NCBI RefSeq assembly: GCF_004349235.1 | Contig: NZ_SMKY01000031.1 | Span: 1 to 53,000, forward strand | DNA: 53,000 nucleotides | Source of the DNA: Actinomadura darangshiensis | GTDB lineage: Bacteria; Actinomycetota; Actinomycetes; Streptosporangiales; Streptosporangiaceae | Reading direction: 5' to 3' | In this document: positions 22,626-30,660 of the stretch, one piece after another | Layout of the letters: each line of letters begins with the position of its first letter | Numbering within the stretch: the stretch's first letter is position 1 | Position numbers and translations under genes: made by a program | Notes under the pieces: model-generated | Databases searched by the model: none | The model's input: only the letters and a program-made list of their open reading frames with translations | Told to the model about the DNA's origin: nothing

Positions 22626-25469
22626 TCAGCGCCGGTGGGTGTGGGCGCGCGACCACAGCGCCGCCCAGCCGCCGTGGGCGAGCCAGGACGCGGGGACGCG
22701 CAGGCCGTGTTCGGCGATCTCGTCCCAGAACCGCGCCGTATCGGCGCCCAGTTCGCGGGCGACGGGCAGGGCGCGCTGCCAGGGGCCTTCCTCGTCCTCC
22801 AGCGTGGTGACCGGGTAGCCGGGGACGGTGGTCGAGCGCGGCCGCGTCACCGCGGCGAGGCCGGTCTCGGAGGCACCGCACGCCGCCGTGACGGCGAGCG
22901 CGCAGAGCAGCGGCTCGGTCGTGGGCTTGGCGAGGGCGGCGGCGATGGCGGGATCGTCCTGGACGGTGAGCCGTCCGATCGCGCGGCGGAGGCGGCGCGC
23001 GATCAGGTCGACGGAATAGGCGTCGGCGATGGCGGGCGGCTTGACGAGCCTGCGCAGCGTCTTCGGCAGCGGCGGCTCGCCGAGAAGCAGCGGGAGCCGG
23101 TCGAACCGGTCCCGCAGGCCGGGGTCGAGGGCGTCGAGCGCGGCGGCGAGGGGGCGGTGCGCGGTGGCCGTCCACAGCCGGACGAGGTCGATCGCGCCGT
23201 CGTCCAGGGCCCGGCGGACGGCCCCGGCCAGCTGGGCGCCGCCGAGGCGGCGCAGCCGGGCGAGGGCGGCGTCCGGCGCGGTCGTCGCCACCGCGGCGAA
23301 GGCGCCGAGGACCGCCGGATCGGCGTCGCGGCGGACGAGCGCTCCCAGTGCCGGGCCCACGTCCTCGACCAGGCGCGGCGCCGGGCGCCGGCGTGCCGCC
23401 CGGACGGGCGGCAGCTCGTCCGGCACCGGGGCGGCCTCCTCCTTGACGGCCGGGGAGATCGTGGCGACCCAGTCGCGGAAGCGCTGCTCCAGTCTCTCGT
23501 CCGGTGTGTCGTTGAACCGGGCCGCGATCTCGCTGACCCGCCAGCCGCGGGACGCGGGCCGCAGCGGGAGCAGCTCGGCGTTGACGACCAGCACGCCGTG
23601 CTTGTCGTAGAGGCCCGCGAGGGCGCTGCGGCCCTTCCTGGCGTCCTCGACGTAGGCCGGGCCCGCGATGCAGTTGCCCATGTAGTCCGCCCAGCCGGCG
23701 ACGTCCCGGGCGCTGTGCGCGACCTGGAAGCGGACGGCGGCGCCGGGCACGGCCGCACCGTCCAGCGCGGCGAGCGGCGCCGGGACGGCGAAGTCGCCGG
23801 TGAGCGCCTCGGTGATCGCGGCGCCCGACATCAGGCCGCCGGTGAGGGCCGTCCAGCCGCGGGGCGCGCGGGGCGGGACGCCGCCGAGCGCGGCGAGCTG
23901 CGCCGCGCCGGAGACCGCCACCATGATCGAGTCGAGGCGCGGGGCCAGCGGTTCGGCGGCCGGGGGCGGGTCGTGGTCGAACCACGGATCGCCGGTGCCC
24001 GGGGTCGGCTGCGCCCGCTCGTGCCCGTACAGCCGGGCCAGGGCGTCGATCAGGTCCGCGTACCAGAGCAGGTCCCCGGCGGTCTCCACGGACGCCGGGT
24101 CCTGCGACGGCGGGAGCCGGACGCGGAGCGGCTCGGTGTCCCCCAGCATCGGCCCGGTCCACGGCGGGATGCCGGCCCACTCTGCGGGCGGACGGCCGTA
24201 CCCGGCCCCCTCGCGCCAGCCCGCCAGGCCGGACGCCGCCCAGCCGCGTACGAGGTCGGTGTTGTCCACGAGCGCCTCGCGAACCACCCGCCCGATGTCG
24301 TCGATGACCACGAGGGCGAAGTCGCGGGCGCAGGCGAGGCGCGGCCTGACGTAGCCGGCGAACTTGGCGTCCCGCGGCCTGTCGCTCGCCATCTTGCGCA
24401 CGAGGTCGCGCACGTAGGTGCCGGGCCGCACCGGGAGGCCGGTCAGCCCCGGCACGCGCCGCGCCGTCCGGGTGGCCTGCCAGGTGGGCACCTGGGCCTG
24501 CGCAGCGGTCAGGACCGGGATCGCCCGCTTCAGTCCGTCTTCCAGGCCGTGGTCGGAGACGGCGACGGCGGCGCGGAGCAGGGCGGTGACGGCGAGCGCG
24601 TCCTGGAAGGCGCGGTCGAGCCGTTCGCGCCAGTACGCATCGTCGGGAATCCAGCGCGCGGCGTCCGCGAGCGAGGGCTCCTCGGGCGCCAGGTCCCTCC
24701 GCAACCGCCACAGGATCCGTTCGTCCTCGTCGTGGAGGCGGCGTTTGCGAAGGTCGGCGACCCGGTCGCGGCGGCTCTGCGTGGCGAGGCGGCGCTCCCG
24801 GCGGGCGAGGCCGGCGCGGTGCTCCAGGACCCGCGCCCACAGGTCCAGCACCAGGGCGAGCCTGCGGGGCCCGGGCACCTGGTCGAACACCTGCCGGAAG
24901 TACTGCGCGAGCACCGAGGGCGGGCCGCCGGGGGTGAGGTCGACGTCCTCGGGCGCCTCCAGGGCGAGGACCTGTTCGAGCTGCTCGGGGCCGAGCACGT
25001 CGCTGGCCGCGGACGCCAGGTGCAGCGCCGCCCACCGTCCGTCCTGCGCGGCGCGGCCGGCGGCGGCGCCCACCCGCCTGGTGACCGCCGGCCCGAACAG
25101 CGCGACCAGGAACCCGGCCCGCTCCCCCAGCCGGTGCGCGCCCCCGGGCCCGACCGCGCGGAGCGCGGCCAGGGCGGCGTCGCGCTGGTCACCGCGCGCC
25201 CCGTCCAGGCGCGCGGACCGGAAGCCGGCGCCGAGGTCGACGCCCGCGCCCGCCGCGACGGCTCCCCCGTCCGCGACGAGGAGGGACAGTGCCCGGACGG
25301 CCTCCGCGACGTCGTCCGCGGACGCGTCCTCCGGCCCGAGTGCGACGGCCGTCCCAGGGTGCGCGTCCGACTCGTCGCGCAGCCGGACCGGGCCCGACGG
25401 CCGGGCGGTCCACGCGGCACGTCCGGAAGCCACCACACCATGAGCGAGCCGGATCTTCACCCCGCCCAT
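22626..25469 (-). CDS. Large uncharacterised protein with PcfJ-like motif
   Basis: About 948 residues without signal peptide or membrane helix; starts at one of two adjacent ATGs (25472, 25469) behind GAGG, or GTG 25460. The only part I can place is around residues 585-660: WADYMGNCIAGPAYVEDARKGRSALAGLYDKHGVLVVNAEL...GWRVSEIAARFND, which resembles the PcfJ-like domain (a Cys in an xNC motif, a beta-hairpin that scores a person-like phrase of attributes, then WxVxQI-type ending) known from mobile-element-associated proteins. The rest is alpha-helical, rich in Arg, Ala and Leu (LRRLGGAQLAGAVRRALDDG, VARELGADTARFWDEIAEHG), perhaps helical repeats. Alone on its strand behind the sigma factor; function unknown. 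Confidence 0.8.
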   Translation of the reverse strand: MGGVKIRLAHGVVASGRAAWTARPSGPVRLRDESDAHPGTAVALGPEDASADDVAEAVRALSLLVADGGAVAAGAGVDLGAGFRSARLDGARGDQRDAALAALRAVGPGGAHRLGERAGFLVALFGPAVTRRVGAAAGRAAQDGRWAALHLASAASDVLGPEQLEQVLALEAPEDVDLTPGGPPSVLAQYFRQVFDQVPGPRRLALVLDLWARVLEHRAGLARRERRLATQSRRDRVADLRKRRLHDEDERILWRLRRDLAPEEPSLADAARWIPDDAYWRERLDRAFQDALAVTALLRAAVAVSDHGLEDGLKRAIPVLTAAQAQVPTWQATRTARRVPGLTGLPVRPGTYVRDLVRKMASDRPRDAKFAGYVRPRLACARDFALVVIDDIGRVVREALVDNTDLVRGWAASGLAGWREGAGYGRPPAEWAGIPPWTGPMLGDTEPLRVRLPPSQDPASVETAGDLLWYADLIDALARLYGHERAQPTPGTGDPWFDHDPPPAAEPLAPRLDSIMVAVSGAAQLAALGGVPPRAPRGWTALTGGLMSGAAITEALTGDFAVPAPLAALDGAAVPGAAVRFQVAHSARDVAGWADYMGNCIAGPAYVEDARKGRSALAGLYDKHGVLVVNAELLPLRPASRGWRVSEIAARFNDTPDERLEQRFRDWVATISPAVKEEAAPVPDELPPVRAARRRPAPRLVEDVGPALGALVRRDADPAVLGAFAAVATTAPDAALARLRRLGGAQLAGAVRRALDDGAIDLVRLWTATAHRPLAAALDALDPGLRDRFDRLPLLLGEPPLPKTLRRLVKPPAIADAYSVDLIARRLRRAIGRLTVQDDPAIAAALAKPTTEPLLCALAVTAACGASETGLAAVTRPRSTTVPGYPVTTLEDEEGPWQRALPVARELGADTARFWDEIAEHGLRVPASWLAHGGWAALWSRAHTHRR

Positions 25470-25502
25470 CATCCTCGCCGCGCCCGCCGCGGCCAACGGG
25501 TT

Positions 25503-26042
25503 TCAGCGAGCGGCGCCGTAGCCGTGCGCGGTGATCCGCTCGGCCATCCGCGCGTACGCGGCCGGGTCGGACGGGACGCCGGTGGCGAGCCCGTCCACGT
25601 ACCGGTTGTACATGCAGAACGCGGCGGCGATGAGCACGGTGTCGTGGATCTCCACGTCGGTGGCGCCGGCGCCGCGCGCCGCGGCGATGTGCGGGTCGCC
25701 GACCTCGCGGCCACCGCGCTGGACGGCGGCGGCGATGCCGAGGAGCGTCCTGAGCCTGCCGGAGACCGGCGCCGCGGCGAGGTCCGCGTGGACCGCCTCG
25801 ACGAGCGACATGCCGCCGGGCAGCTGCACGGCGGCGCATGCGCCGTGCGACGAGGCACAGAACCGGCAGCCGTTCAGCTCCGACACGTAGGCCGCGATCA
25901 GCTCGCGTTCACCGCGCTCCAGCGGGCTCGGGCCGCGCAGCAGCGCCTCCGCCAGCGCGGTGAGCGGCCCCGCCGTCTCCGGCCGGAACCGGAGCAGCGA
26001 CGGAAGGCCGGGAACGGTGTCGTCCAGTTCGATGTGCGCCAC
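25503..26042 (-). CDS. AhpD/carboxymuconolactone-decarboxylase-like peroxidase-related protein
   Basis: 179 residues from a GTG with GGAGG six bases before. All-helical AhpD fold with the redox CxxC plus His at GCRFCASSHG (about residues 58-66), the proton-relay Glu in ERELIAAYVSELNG, and the second half DTVLIAAAFCMYNRYVDGL. Members reduce peroxides or act on small lactones. It is divergent from the FAD oxidoreductase, about 100 bases away, so a shared redox role is plausible but unproven. Confidence 0.87.
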   Translation of the reverse strand: MAHIELDDTVPGLPSLLRFRPETAGPLTALAEALLRGPSPLERGERELIAAYVSELNGCRFCASSHGACAAVQLPGGMSLVEAVHADLAAAPVSGRLRTLLGIAAAVQRGGREVGDPHIAAARGAGATDVEIHDTVLIAAAFCMYNRYVDGLATGVPSDPAAYARMAERITAHGYGAAR

Positions 26043-26143
26043 GGACCGCCTCCACGGGAAAGGTGGGTCGAAACGCCGCCGACGTTACACAAAGCGCATG
26101 TGCGGCGCCCGATGAGGTCGGGCATGTGTGGTTTTCTGGGGGG

Positions 26144-27622
26144 ATGTATGACGTGGTCATCGCCGGGGGCGGGCATAACGGCCTGGTCGCCGCCGCCTAT
26201 CTGGCCCGTGCCGGACGCCGGGTGCTGGTGCTGGAGCGGCTCGATCACCTCGGTGGGCTCGCGGTGTCGGCGCGAGTGTTCCCCGGGGTGGACGCGCGGG
26301 TCTCGCGGTACTCCTACCTGGTGAGCCTGCTGCCCTCGAAGATCGTCCGCGACCTGGGGCTGGACCTGGATCTGCGCGGACGGCGGTTCGCCTCGTACAC
26401 GCCGGCGGGCGACGGCGGACTGCTGATCGACAACGAGGACCCGGCCCGGACGGCGACGTCCCTGCGCGGTGACGCGGAGGCGTGGCGGCGGTTCTACGCG
26501 ATGGCGGGACGGGTCGCGGAACGTGTCGCGCCAACGCTGCTGGAGCCACTGCGCGACCGAGCCGGACTGCGGCAGGCGGTGGACGACGAGGAGGCGTGGC
26601 GCGACCTGTTCGAGCGGCCCATCGGCGACGTGGTGAACGAGCGGTTCACCGACGACGTCGTGCGCGGCGTCGTCCTCACCGATTCGCTGATCGGGACGTT
26701 CGCGGACACGTCCGGCCCGGCGCTCCTGGCCAACCGGTGCCTCCTCTACCACGTCGTCGGCGACGGGACCGGCGACTGGAACGTGCCCGTCGGCGGAATG
26801 GGCGCCGTGACCGAGCCGCTGGCCGATGCCGCGCGAGCCGCCGGGGCCGAACTGCGGACGGGGACGGAGGTGCTGCACGTCGACCCGTCCGGGGAGGTGA
26901 CGTTCCGGGAAGCCGGAGGCGCCGAGCACACCGTTTCGGGCCGGTGGGTACTGGTCAACATGCCCGGCGACACGTCCGCCGAGGGGGCGCAACTGAAGGT
27001 GAACATGGTGCTTTCACGGCTGCCGCGATTGCGGGACGCGTCCGTCCGGCCGGAAGAGGCGTTCGCCGGGACCTTCCATATCAACGAGAGCCGGGAGCAA
27101 CTCGACAAGGCCTATCGGGAGGCCGCCGGCGGCTGTATTCCGTCATTGCCCCCCGCCGAGGTGTACTGCCATTCGCTGACCGATCCGTCCATTCTCGGAG
27201 CGGAATTGCGGGCGTCCGGGGCGCACACTCTGACGCTGTTCGGACTGCATATGCCCGCACGGCTGTTCCGTTCCGATCCCGAGGGTTCGCGGGCCGGGGC
27301 ATTGCGGGCGACCTTGGCGTCCTTCGACTCGGTATTGGCCGAGCCGATCGAGGACTGCCTGCTGCGCGGCCCGGACGGCTCTCTGTGCCTTGAGGTCAAG
27401 ACGCCCGTCGACCTGGAGAACGAGGTGGGGCTTCCCGGCGGCCACATCTTCCATCGCGACCTGTCGTGGCCGTTCGCCGAGTCGCCCGGCGAACGCGGAC
27501 GCTGGGGCGTCGAGACCGAGCATCCGCGCGTGCTGCTGTGCGGGGCGGGCGCCCGGCGGGGCGGAGGCGTCAGCGGGATTCCGGGGCACAACGCGGCCCG
27601 CGCCGTCCTGGACGCCGGTTAG
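26144..27622 (+). CDS. PYROXD2/phytoene-desaturase-like FAD oxidoreductase
   Basis: 492 residues beginning with the dinucleotide-binding motif YDVVIAGGGHNGLVAAAYLARAGRRVLVLER, then LGGLAVSARVFPGVDARVS, and closing with the FAD contact block HPRVLLCGAGARRGGGVSGIPGHNAARAVL. VPVGGMGAVTEPLADAARAAGAEL is the usual second nucleotide-fold segment. The family holds carotenoid desaturases and poorly known flavoproteins; no phytoene synthase or other carotenoid gene is near, so a desaturase role is not supported. A GGGGGG run precedes the ATG. Its stop overlaps the opposing monooxygenase stop by a few bases. Confidence 0.87.
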   Translation: MYDVVIAGGGHNGLVAAAYLARAGRRVLVLERLDHLGGLAVSARVFPGVDARVSRYSYLVSLLPSKIVRDLGLDLDLRGRRFASYTPAGDGGLLIDNEDPARTATSLRGDAEAWRRFYAMAGRVAERVAPTLLEPLRDRAGLRQAVDDEEAWRDLFERPIGDVVNERFTDDVVRGVVLTDSLIGTFADTSGPALLANRCLLYHVVGDGTGDWNVPVGGMGAVTEPLADAARAAGAELRTGTEVLHVDPSGEVTFREAGGAEHTVSGRWVLVNMPGDTSAEGAQLKVNMVLSRLPRLRDASVRPEEAFAGTFHINESREQLDKAYREAAGGCIPSLPPAEVYCHSLTDPSILGAELRASGAHTLTLFGLHMPARLFRSDPEGSRAGALRATLASFDSVLAEPIEDCLLRGPDGSLCLEVKTPVDLENEVGLPGGHIFHRDLSWPFAESPGERGRWGVETEHPRVLLCGAGARRGGGVSGIPGHNAARAVLDAG

Positions 27623-29163
27623 GCGCGTCCGCAGGCCCTGTGCAGGGCGGCGACCACTCCTTCGGGGTCGTAGGACGGCAGGACGGCGGCCAAATGACCG
27701 TCCGGGCGGACGATGTGGACGGTGTCCGGGCCGGCGTGCAGAGCCGTCCGGAGCACACCGTCCGCGTCGATGTCGGCCAGGGCGTGGACGTCGTACGGGA
27801 CGTCGGTCGCCAGATCGGCCCCGCGCTCGTCCTGCGTGAGGACGACGAACCGCGTGCCGAACAGGCTGCGCAGCCGCGTCGGTGCACCGCCGACGACGCA
27901 CGGAGCGTCCGGGCAGATGACGCCCGGCAGCGGCGGGCGGACGGCACCGGGTTCGAGCGGGAAGCCGTCCACCGGCCCGGACGGCGTGGTCAGCGGCGAC
28001 TCCAGGTACCAGAACGGCTCGGCGAGCCGGCCGGAGTCGATGATCGCGCGGGCGTCCGGATGCGTCCGGGCCCGCTCCAGGGACGCGACGCGGCGCGCCC
28101 GCTGCTCCGGCGTCTGCGGGACGAGGAACTCCATCGTGCGCGTGGTGACGCGCAGGTTCTCCTCGGCGGCGGCCCGCCGCTCGATGTCGTAGCTGCCGAG
28201 CAGGCGCGGCGAGGCCCGGCCGCGGCGGACGTAGGCGAGCTTCCAGGCGAGGTTCTCCGCGTCCTGGAGGCCGGAGTTCAGCCCGCGGGCACCGAACGGC
28301 GCGTACAGGTGGGCGGCGTCCCCGGCCAGGAAGGCGCGGCCGGACGCGAACACCGCCGCGCACCGCTCGTGGAACCGGTACACGGTGGCCCACACGATCT
28401 CGTACGGGACGTCCCCGGCGATCTCGCGGATGCGGGCGTCGAGCGCGCCCGACCTCCGCTCCCCGTCGAGGTCGTGGTCGGCGGGGACCTGCCAGTCGAT
28501 GCGCCACGTCCCGTCCGGGCACTGGTGGACGAGGACCTGCCGCCCCGGGTTCCACTCGGGGTCGAAGAAGAACCGGCGCTCGTTCGGGAACGGCAGGTCG
28601 GCCCGGATGTCGCAGATGAGGAACTTGTCGGCGAAGGTGCGTCCGGGGAAGCCGATGCCGAGCAGGTCCCGGACGGCGCTGTGCCCGCCGTCCGCGCCGA
28701 CCAGATGGCTGCCGCGCACGGTCTCCCCGGCGTCGGCCTCGATCCCGGCCGCGTCCTGCCGGAGGCCGCTGACGGGATGCCCGTACCGGACGTCCACCAG
28801 CGGTTCGGCGGCGGCCAGATCCCGGAGCCGCGCCTCGACCTCCGCCTGGGAGATGTTGATCCAGGGCGGGACGCCGCCGCACCCGGCGTCCGGGAACGTG
28901 ACGGAGAACAGCTCGTCACCGCGGTAGTAGGTGCGGCCGGTCGTCCAGGTCACGCCGCGGGCGATCATGGGCGCGGCGCACCCGACCCGGTCGAGCACGT
29001 CGAGGACGTCCCGCTGGAAGCAGATGGCCCGGGACCCGGACGGGTCGCGCGCGGCGGCGGCCTCCAGCACCACGCTCGGCACGCCGTGCCGCGCCAGTAG
29101 CAGCGCCGTGACCAGGCCGACCGGCCCGGCGCCGACGATGACGACCGGTTCGGTGTCCGTCAC
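27619..29163 (-). CDS. FAD-dependent aromatic-ring monooxygenase (MhpA/PheA type)
   Basis: 514 residues: VVIVGAGPVGLVTALLLARHGVPSVVLE (FAD/ADP binding), DG-motif region HLVGADGGHSAVRDLLGI, and GDAAHLYAPFGARGLNSGLQDAENLAWKLA (ribose contact, about residue 285). A ~120-residue thioredoxin-like C-terminal domain (RFVVLTQDERGADLATDVPYDVHALADIDADGVLRTALHAGPDTVHIVRPDGHLAAVL) is as in MhpA-type hydroxylases of phenols and hydroxyphenylpropionate. NADH is the expected reductant. GTG 29163 is preceded by AAGG at about nine bases; GTG 29172 is an alternative. No ring-cleavage genes adjoin, so it may serve secondary metabolism or detoxification. Confidence 0.88.
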   Translation of the reverse strand: MTDTEPVVIVGAGPVGLVTALLLARHGVPSVVLEAAAARDPSGSRAICFQRDVLDVLDRVGCAAPMIARGVTWTTGRTYYRGDELFSVTFPDAGCGGVPPWINISQAEVEARLRDLAAAEPLVDVRYGHPVSGLRQDAAGIEADAGETVRGSHLVGADGGHSAVRDLLGIGFPGRTFADKFLICDIRADLPFPNERRFFFDPEWNPGRQVLVHQCPDGTWRIDWQVPADHDLDGERRSGALDARIREIAGDVPYEIVWATVYRFHERCAAVFASGRAFLAGDAAHLYAPFGARGLNSGLQDAENLAWKLAYVRRGRASPRLLGSYDIERRAAAEENLRVTTRTMEFLVPQTPEQRARRVASLERARTHPDARAIIDSGRLAEPFWYLESPLTTPSGPVDGFPLEPGAVRPPLPGVICPDAPCVVGGAPTRLRSLFGTRFVVLTQDERGADLATDVPYDVHALADIDADGVLRTALHAGPDTVHIVRPDGHLAAVLPSYDPEGVVAALHRACGRA

Positions 29164-29252
29164 AGGGCTCACCCTTGCGATGGTGCGCCGCTCGGCCGCC
29201 CCGCGTAAAGCGCGCGGTGGCCAGGGGCGGCCACTGTTGATCAAGATGAGAC

Positions 29253-29275
29253 GCGGGCATGGGCACAATGCCCGC
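29253..29275 (+). promoter_or_regulatory. Hairpin abutting the start codon of the DUF4129 gene
   Basis: An 8-bp perfect inverted repeat (29253-29260 and 29268-29275) with a 7-base loop ends on the base before ATG 29276, where a ribosome site would be expected but is not seen. Either it limits translation, or the gene really starts at the upstream in-frame ATG 29246 and the hairpin is coding. Confidence 0.4.
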
Positions 29276-30169
29276 ATGTCCCGAGGCCCCTCCCCCACCG
29301 CGCGGGAACTCGGCAGGGTGTGCGCCGCCGCCCTGCTGCTCGCCGGCGGTGCGGCCGGGGTGCGGGCGCTCGCCGGGCTCTGGACGTCGCCGTCCGCCGA
29401 CCGGCCGCCGGGCGCGTCGCTGGCCGCGTTCGCGGTGCTGGAGGCGGTCGCGCTCGGGCTGGCCGTCGCGGCCCTGCGGCGCCGCCGGGCCGGCCCGCGC
29501 AGGTTCGGACGGTGGACGAGGCCCCTGGCCGCCGGGTTCGTGGTCCTCGTGCTCGGGTCGCCGCTCGCGATGCTGCTGGTCGCGGCCGTCAAGGTGGCGG
29601 GAAGCGCGGAATCGGCGCCCCTGCCGACGCCGTCATCGGGCCCGTCGGGGGCGCCGCCGTCCGAGACGGACCCGACCATGCTGCCGTCCCTCCCCCCTCC
29701 GCCCTGGCACGACGAATCGCCCGGTTCGGACACCTGGACGCTGATTCCGCTCGTCCTCCTCCTGCTGGTCGCCGCGGTGGCGGCCTGGCTGGTCGTGCGG
29801 CGCCGCCCGTGGGCGGGCCCGCCCGGACCCGACGTCCCGGTCCCGCCCCCGCCGGCCGGCTTCCAGGAGGCGGCGGAAGCGGGCGGCCGCGCGTTGCGCA
29901 CCACCGGTGACCCGCGCGGAGCCGTGATCGCCTGCTACACGGCGATGGAGGACGTCCTGACGGAGGCGGGCGCCGGGCCGCGGCGCAGCGACACGCCCGC
30001 CGAGGTGCTGGCCCGCGCGTCCGGCGCCGGGCTCGAAGGGCTGGACGCGGCGGCCACGCTCACCCGGCTGTTCCGGGAAGCGCGCTACAGCGCCCACCCG
30101 GTCACCGAGCGGCACCGGGCGGAGGCCCTGGCCGCACTCGAATCGCTGCGCGCCGGGAGCCGGGTATGA
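29276..30169 (+). CDS. DUF4129-domain membrane protein
   Basis: 297 residues. Membrane helices at about 12-30, 43-60, 75-95 and 155-175; a Pro/Ser/Thr linker (PLPTPSSGPSGAPPSETD...) lies outside between them. The C-terminal cytosolic DUF4129 domain reads AEAGGRALRTTGDPRGAVIACYTAMEDVLTEAG...RSDTPAEVLARA...LTRLFREARYSAHPVTERHRAEALAALE. In many actinobacteria this domain stands with MoxR, DUF58 and a transglutaminase-like protein in a cell-envelope operon, as here except that no transglutaminase protein is seen. Start choice is uncertain (29276 or 29246). The stop overlaps the next ATG by four bases. Confidence 0.85.
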   Translation: MSRGPSPTARELGRVCAAALLLAGGAAGVRALAGLWTSPSADRPPGASLAAFAVLEAVALGLAVAALRRRRAGPRRFGRWTRPLAAGFVVLVLGSPLAMLLVAAVKVAGSAESAPLPTPSSGPSGAPPSETDPTMLPSLPPPPWHDESPGSDTWTLIPLVLLLLVAAVAAWLVVRRRPWAGPPGPDVPVPPPPAGFQEAAEAGGRALRTTGDPRGAVIACYTAMEDVLTEAGAGPRRSDTPAEVLARASGAGLEGLDAAATLTRLFREARYSAHPVTERHRAEALAALESLRAGSRV

Positions 30170-30660
30170 GGGCCGCCGCACTGGTCCTGGCCGCCGGATG
30201 CGCGCTGGCCGCCGCCTACCTCGCCGCGGGCACGCCCGCCGTGCTCGTGCTGGCGGCGGGCCTGGCCGTCCTGGGCTTGCTCGCCGCCCGCGCCGCGATC
30301 CCGGCCGCGCTGCCCCTCCCGGGGAGAACACCGAGGCCGGACGAGCCGGACGACCTTCACCAGTTCCCGTCCTACCGGCGGATCGGCGACGCCATGTCGT
30401 GGTCGCAGGCGTCCGCCCGGCACTACGACTCGGTGACACGGCCGATGCTCGTCCGGCTCCTCGCCGCCGCCCTGGCCGACGGGCACGGCATCGACCTCGC
30501 CCGGGAGCCGGACCGGGCCAGGGCCCTGGTCGGCGAGGACCTGTGGCCGCTGCTCGACCCCGGCCGGCCCGGCTCCGCCGACACCTTCGCCCCGGGGCCG
30601 CCCCTCGCCGACCTGCACGCCGTCGTGACCCGACTGGAGGAACTGTGGCCGCGCCACTGA
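30166..30660 (+). CDS. Small membrane protein of the MoxR operon
   Basis: 164 residues with two hydrophobic helices in the first 45 residues (ALVLAAGCALAAAYLAAG and VLVLAAGLAVLGLLAARA), followed by a cytosolic Pro-rich and helical part (HQFPSYRRIGDAMSWSQASARHYDSVTRPMLVRLLAAALADG). Joined to the DUF4129 gene by an ATGA overlap, and to MoxR by a 16-base overlap. The HYDxxTRPxLxRLxAxxLxxxHG pattern recurs in proteins at this operon position; no function is known. Confidence 0.8.
   Translation: MRAAALVLAAGCALAAAYLAAGTPAVLVLAAGLAVLGLLAARAAIPAALPLPGRTPRPDEPDDLHQFPSYRRIGDAMSWSQASARHYDSVTRPMLVRLLAAALADGHGIDLAREPDRARALVGEDLWPLLDPGRPGSADTFAPGPPLADLHAVVTRLEELWPRH

Noticed and set aside
26108-26122. Short hairpin before the FAD oxidoreductase (5-bp stem)
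   Set aside because: Too short and too common in this base composition to be called a regulatory element.
26144-27622. Carotenoid desaturase (CrtI)
   Set aside because: No phytoene synthase, lycopene cyclase or other carotenoid gene nearby; PYROXD2-like features fit better.
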